Positions 61,168 to 64,000 of a stretch of DNA of 64,000 bases are shown here, in pieces; positions within the stretch are counted from its first letter, which is position 1; the number at the start of each line of letters is the position of its first letter. The stretch is from positions 558,001-622,000 of the forward strand of contig JAKLNG010000011.1 in assembly GCA_022814565.1 (NCBI GenBank), given 5' to 3'. The position numbers and the translations under genes were made by a program. A model generated the notes under the pieces. The model did no database searches. It was not told the origin of the DNA and saw only the letters and a list, made by a program, of their open reading frames with translations. Origin of the DNA: Phaeophleospora eucalypticola (taxonomy: Eukaryota; Ascomycota; Dothideomycetes; Mycosphaerellales; Mycosphaerellaceae).

Positions 61168-62617
61168 TCACTTGCTGGCAAGGTTGACGACCGGGTTGAA
61201 GTTCTGCCAAGCGCAGTCGGTGGAGATGGGCACTGAGCTGTTGCCGAAGACGACGGTCTTACCGCCGCGAATGACGGCGACTTCAGGTGTGACTCCTGAG
61301 CCAGAAACGTAAGCCGGGAAGGGAACCATGCCCATCGAGGGGCCGCTGCTGTCGGCTTCGAAGGTCCAGAACTGGTTGCTGCCCACGGACAGGGAGATGG
61401 TTGCGGCCTTGGAGACAAGCGCCCACGCGAAGACAGCGTCTTCTGGATACTCGTTGTTGCGAATGGTACTGGAGGCGCCTCCCGAGCAAATGGTGGCCTT
61501 TGGGTGGATGCGATGCCAGAAGACTACCTGGTCCTCGGTGATGGCTGGCGGGCTTCCGTTCTTCCACCACGAGATGTAGTACTTGGCGATGATGCGCCAC
61601 GGGGCGTGGTCCTGGCCATAGACGTAGTTGCCCATGTCACCGAGCTCGACATAGTCCTTGGCAGTCTCATCCTGAGATGGCAAGTCGCGGATGTAGTGGG
61701 ACTCGCAGAAGTCGTTCCATGTCAGGATCTCGATGATGTCAGGCTGGACCTGGTCGTCGCTCGTGATGGCTTCGAAACGCTGAGGGAAGAGGGTATCGCT
61801 GTAGGCAACCCAGGAGTCGAGCGGGTTGCCGTCGTTGAGGTCCTTGTACTGCCATGGGGACATGGCTGCCGCTAGTGTCAGCCACTTGTTCACTTGTCTT
61901 GAGAGATCCCTTGCATAACTTACACATGATGTAAGGCCCAGTCCGCCCTGCATTCTTCAAGGCAGACTGGAACGCTTTGTCCGGCGAGGAAGTCATGTTC
62001 TTGTCAACATCGAGTGGCCAGGCTTGCCAGTTGAGGTATCCGTCGATCGAGGAGTAGTCGGAGATCAGCTTAGAGGCGGCAGAGGACGCACCAGTCTGCG
62101 CGGCCATGGAGTACTTGGTGAGGGCGGGAGCAAGGGTGATGGCATTGTTCCAGTACTTCATGTTGGCCTTGAGACCGGCGAAGAACTCGTCACCATATTG
62201 GTCGACCATGTCACCTCCGTAGGTGGACACGAGGATGTTGCTGTTCCAGCGGTAGGTGGCGGAGCTGCCGGCGTACTTGGTGATCATTTCTTGCATGAAG
62301 GTCTGGTTCCAGTAGATGTCGCATTCGGAGTAGCTCATGTCGAAGGAGTACATGAGCTTGAAGCCCACGTTCTCAGCGGCGGTGAAAGCATCGTCGATTC
62401 TATCGACGGCCCAGCTCTCATCGCCAGCGCAGTTGGGAGGAATCCAGTTGAGGGCGAAGCCGTCGATGCCAATGTCCTTTGCTGTTGTCATGTCGGACTC
62501 CCACTGGTCTTGGTCGTAGGCGTAGGAGTTCTGCAGCATGAAGTGGGCGAAGACGGTTGCGGCGGACGCAGTCCGGAGCGCAACCGCGGAAAGGAGGGCG
62601 AAGAGAAGCGTAAGCAT
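61168..62617 (-). CDS. Secreted GH71 alpha-1,3-glucanase (mutanase)
   Basis: Two exons (62617-61924, 61865-61168) with a 58-nt intron (GTAAGT, CTGAC branch, GGCAG) give 463 aa. A signal peptide (MLTLLFALLSAVALRTASA) precedes VFAHFMLQNSYAYDQDQWES, the conserved GH71 start. DGFALNWIPP, KLMYSFDMSY, ILVSTYGGD and IIEILTWNDFCESHYIRDL are further GH71 motifs. The acidic residues in SFDMSY and TWNDF/ESHYI are candidates for catalysis. The C-terminal ~120 residues form a beta-rich region, and no carbohydrate-binding module is added. Such enzymes cut alpha-1,3-glucan of fungal walls, in remodelling, cell separation or mycoparasitism. Confidence 0.93.
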
Positions 62618-64000
62618 CGTGGCTGTAGTGACTGTCGTCGAGTCGTCTGGAGTGTAAGGACTGGTATTGGTATTTGTATCCTGAGCGCTGCTGGAGCTGC
62701 TGGTGGGAGAATGAGGCCGATGCTAGCGGATAGCTGTCGGTATAAGAAGGCAACGGAGCTGAATGAGCGTGACGGTGCTGGACCAAGGAATGGACGCTCT
62801 CAATGGAGCATGTGATGGATGGCGAGTGAGTGAGTGAGTTGGGTTTCGCTGGTGATGTTGTTGCGGGGGCAAAAGAGTGTGGTGAGGAACAGCGCCAGGC
62901 CAGACCTCTGGAAAGGAGTGTGTAGGGTGCTATGCCACGCCGTGCATGCGGACCAGAAACCCAAAAGGCGCAACTTAAAGTGCGAGACCCAAGAGACGGG
63001 GAGAGGGAGGAGACGTAAGTGTCGGTGGAGGAGGAAAGAGGTCGAAGAGAAGGGCGAGAAGAGGGTGTGGACGAAGCTGGTACTTAGGCACCCGGACCAG
63101 CGCCACGAGTTGCCGGGGTGGTGAGGATAAGGAGGGGACGGAGGTAATGAACGGAGATGGGAGTGTTCGGAGAGGTGCAGCAGTCTGAGGGAAGAAGTGC
63201 CGCAGGGCGAGTGGGAAGGTCTGAGAATTGTGAGGTGTGTGCCTGGCAGCCTTAGCGAGCGCCTGCACCTGGCCTGGCACTGCTGGCACTGGCACCCTCG
63301 ACCCAGCGCCCAGCATCTCAGCATCCGGACCAAACAGCGCGACAATCCATCAATCAATCATCGTCATCCAGCGGGTGGGGCCCGCCTCCTGTGCAGCGCC
63401 GCGCGAGATTGTGCTCGGGACTGAGCAGGCGCTGCACTGGCAGGCAGGCAGAGCGCAACGAGGAATGGGAATGCAGGCGCTGCTGCGGATACGATATCAA
63501 TTGCGAGCAGATGGCCCATACGATACCACACAGCGTCCGCCGCCGCAGGGGTCTATTGTTTGGCTTGTGAACATCGCTGTGCCGCGCTAGTCTGCGCTAG
63601 CGCCTCTGCAGCCACTCAGCGTCACCACAGCGACGGCAGCGCCCGCGATTTCATGCAGGAACCCGGCAAACGGCGTGGGCGTCTGGCGACCCGAAGCGGA
63701 AGTCTGTGTGCAATCTGTCGAGATGCGCCCCGGTGGATCTCTCTCCGACGTCCTTCCACTTTCTTCCCTCCAAGAACCTCTACCTGAAACCGTGCAACGC
63801 TCCTAGCCGCCTCATATGCGGACGCGGTGCCGCCTGCGTCGGCGAGCGAGAGATGAGAAAGCGTCTGTCCGCCCAACTCGCCGCCCTCAGCTCAGCTCCA
63901 GCATGAATCGCCCCAAGCCTCGGCGCATGCCATTTGTGCATTCTGTCCACAGCTGCGTCGAGAACCCGGTGTTCCATGTGAGCCGCTGCTACACCACATA
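62618..64000. other. Upstream region of the GH71 gene, no further gene resolved
   Basis: 1.38 kb to the window edge. It has pyrimidine/purine-skewed tracts and a short GAGT repeat (62824-62840). A frame opening at ATG 63904 and running off the right edge could begin another gene but shows no motif within the 97 bases available. Confidence 0.35.

Noticed and set aside
62024..62815. 263-codon plus-strand frame
   Set aside because: It is the complement of the GH71 gene; its Gly/Val/Glu-rich text is what an antisense shadow of a codon-biased gene gives.

Overview
The window is nuclear DNA of a filamentous ascomycete (Pezizomycotina). Genes lie close together on both strands. Most introns are 45-97 nt with GTRNGN-type donors, CTRAY branch sites and YAG acceptors. 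The families are typical of this group: DUF6604 proteins, PhiA, a GH71 alpha-1,3-glucanase and a LaeA-type methyltransferase. A dothideomycete (Mycosphaerellales-like) fits the gene content and protein style, but that is inference; no rRNA or other decisive marker is present.

Layout. 1-7.4 kb: the 3' part of the chromatin regulator Snt2, then two mitochondrial genes back to back (mdm38 on -, adk2 on +). 7.4-20.7 kb: an accessory stretch with a PAP2-like membrane enzyme, an SDR, a large DUF6604 protein, an FAD monooxygenase, a MOSC protein and a cytochrome P450. This stretch holds three copies of one short inverted-repeat element (MITE) with TA target sites, which I did not see elsewhere. 21-31 kb: a membrane-anchored expansin-like protein, a long disordered protein with an ambiguous 5' end, cdc73 (Paf1 complex) and a second DUF6604 paralogue. 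31.5-47.4 kb: a housekeeping block rich in mitochondrial genes (mtp18, atp19, a 1383-aa coiled-coil protein with a presequence-like N-terminus, aim41) plus cuz1, an EXPERA/TMEM97 protein and nup170. 48-64 kb: secreted or metabolic genes (phiA, a methyltransferase, an SDR, an R3H protein, a small unknown protein whose first exon is only the ATG, a class II aldolase-fold protein and a GH71 glucanase), separated by long gaps with no convincing gene.

The most unusual feature is a tandem array at 33.5-34.6 kb on the minus strand. Four tRNA-like cassettes recur about every 296 bp. Each has an acceptor stem, box A, box B and an anticodon stem resembling tRNA-Arg(UCU). In each, the anticodon loop is replaced by roughly 80-100 nt of inserted sequence, and three of the four inserts share the motif GGTCGTAGCAC. 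Three of the four cassettes are followed by a T5 run, as expected for RNA polymerase III genes. These may be tRNAs with very long introns, tRNA-derived pseudogenes or an undescribed Pol III RNA family.

Gene models were assembled by hand from reading frames and splice signals. Functional names rest on recognised motifs and not on database searches.
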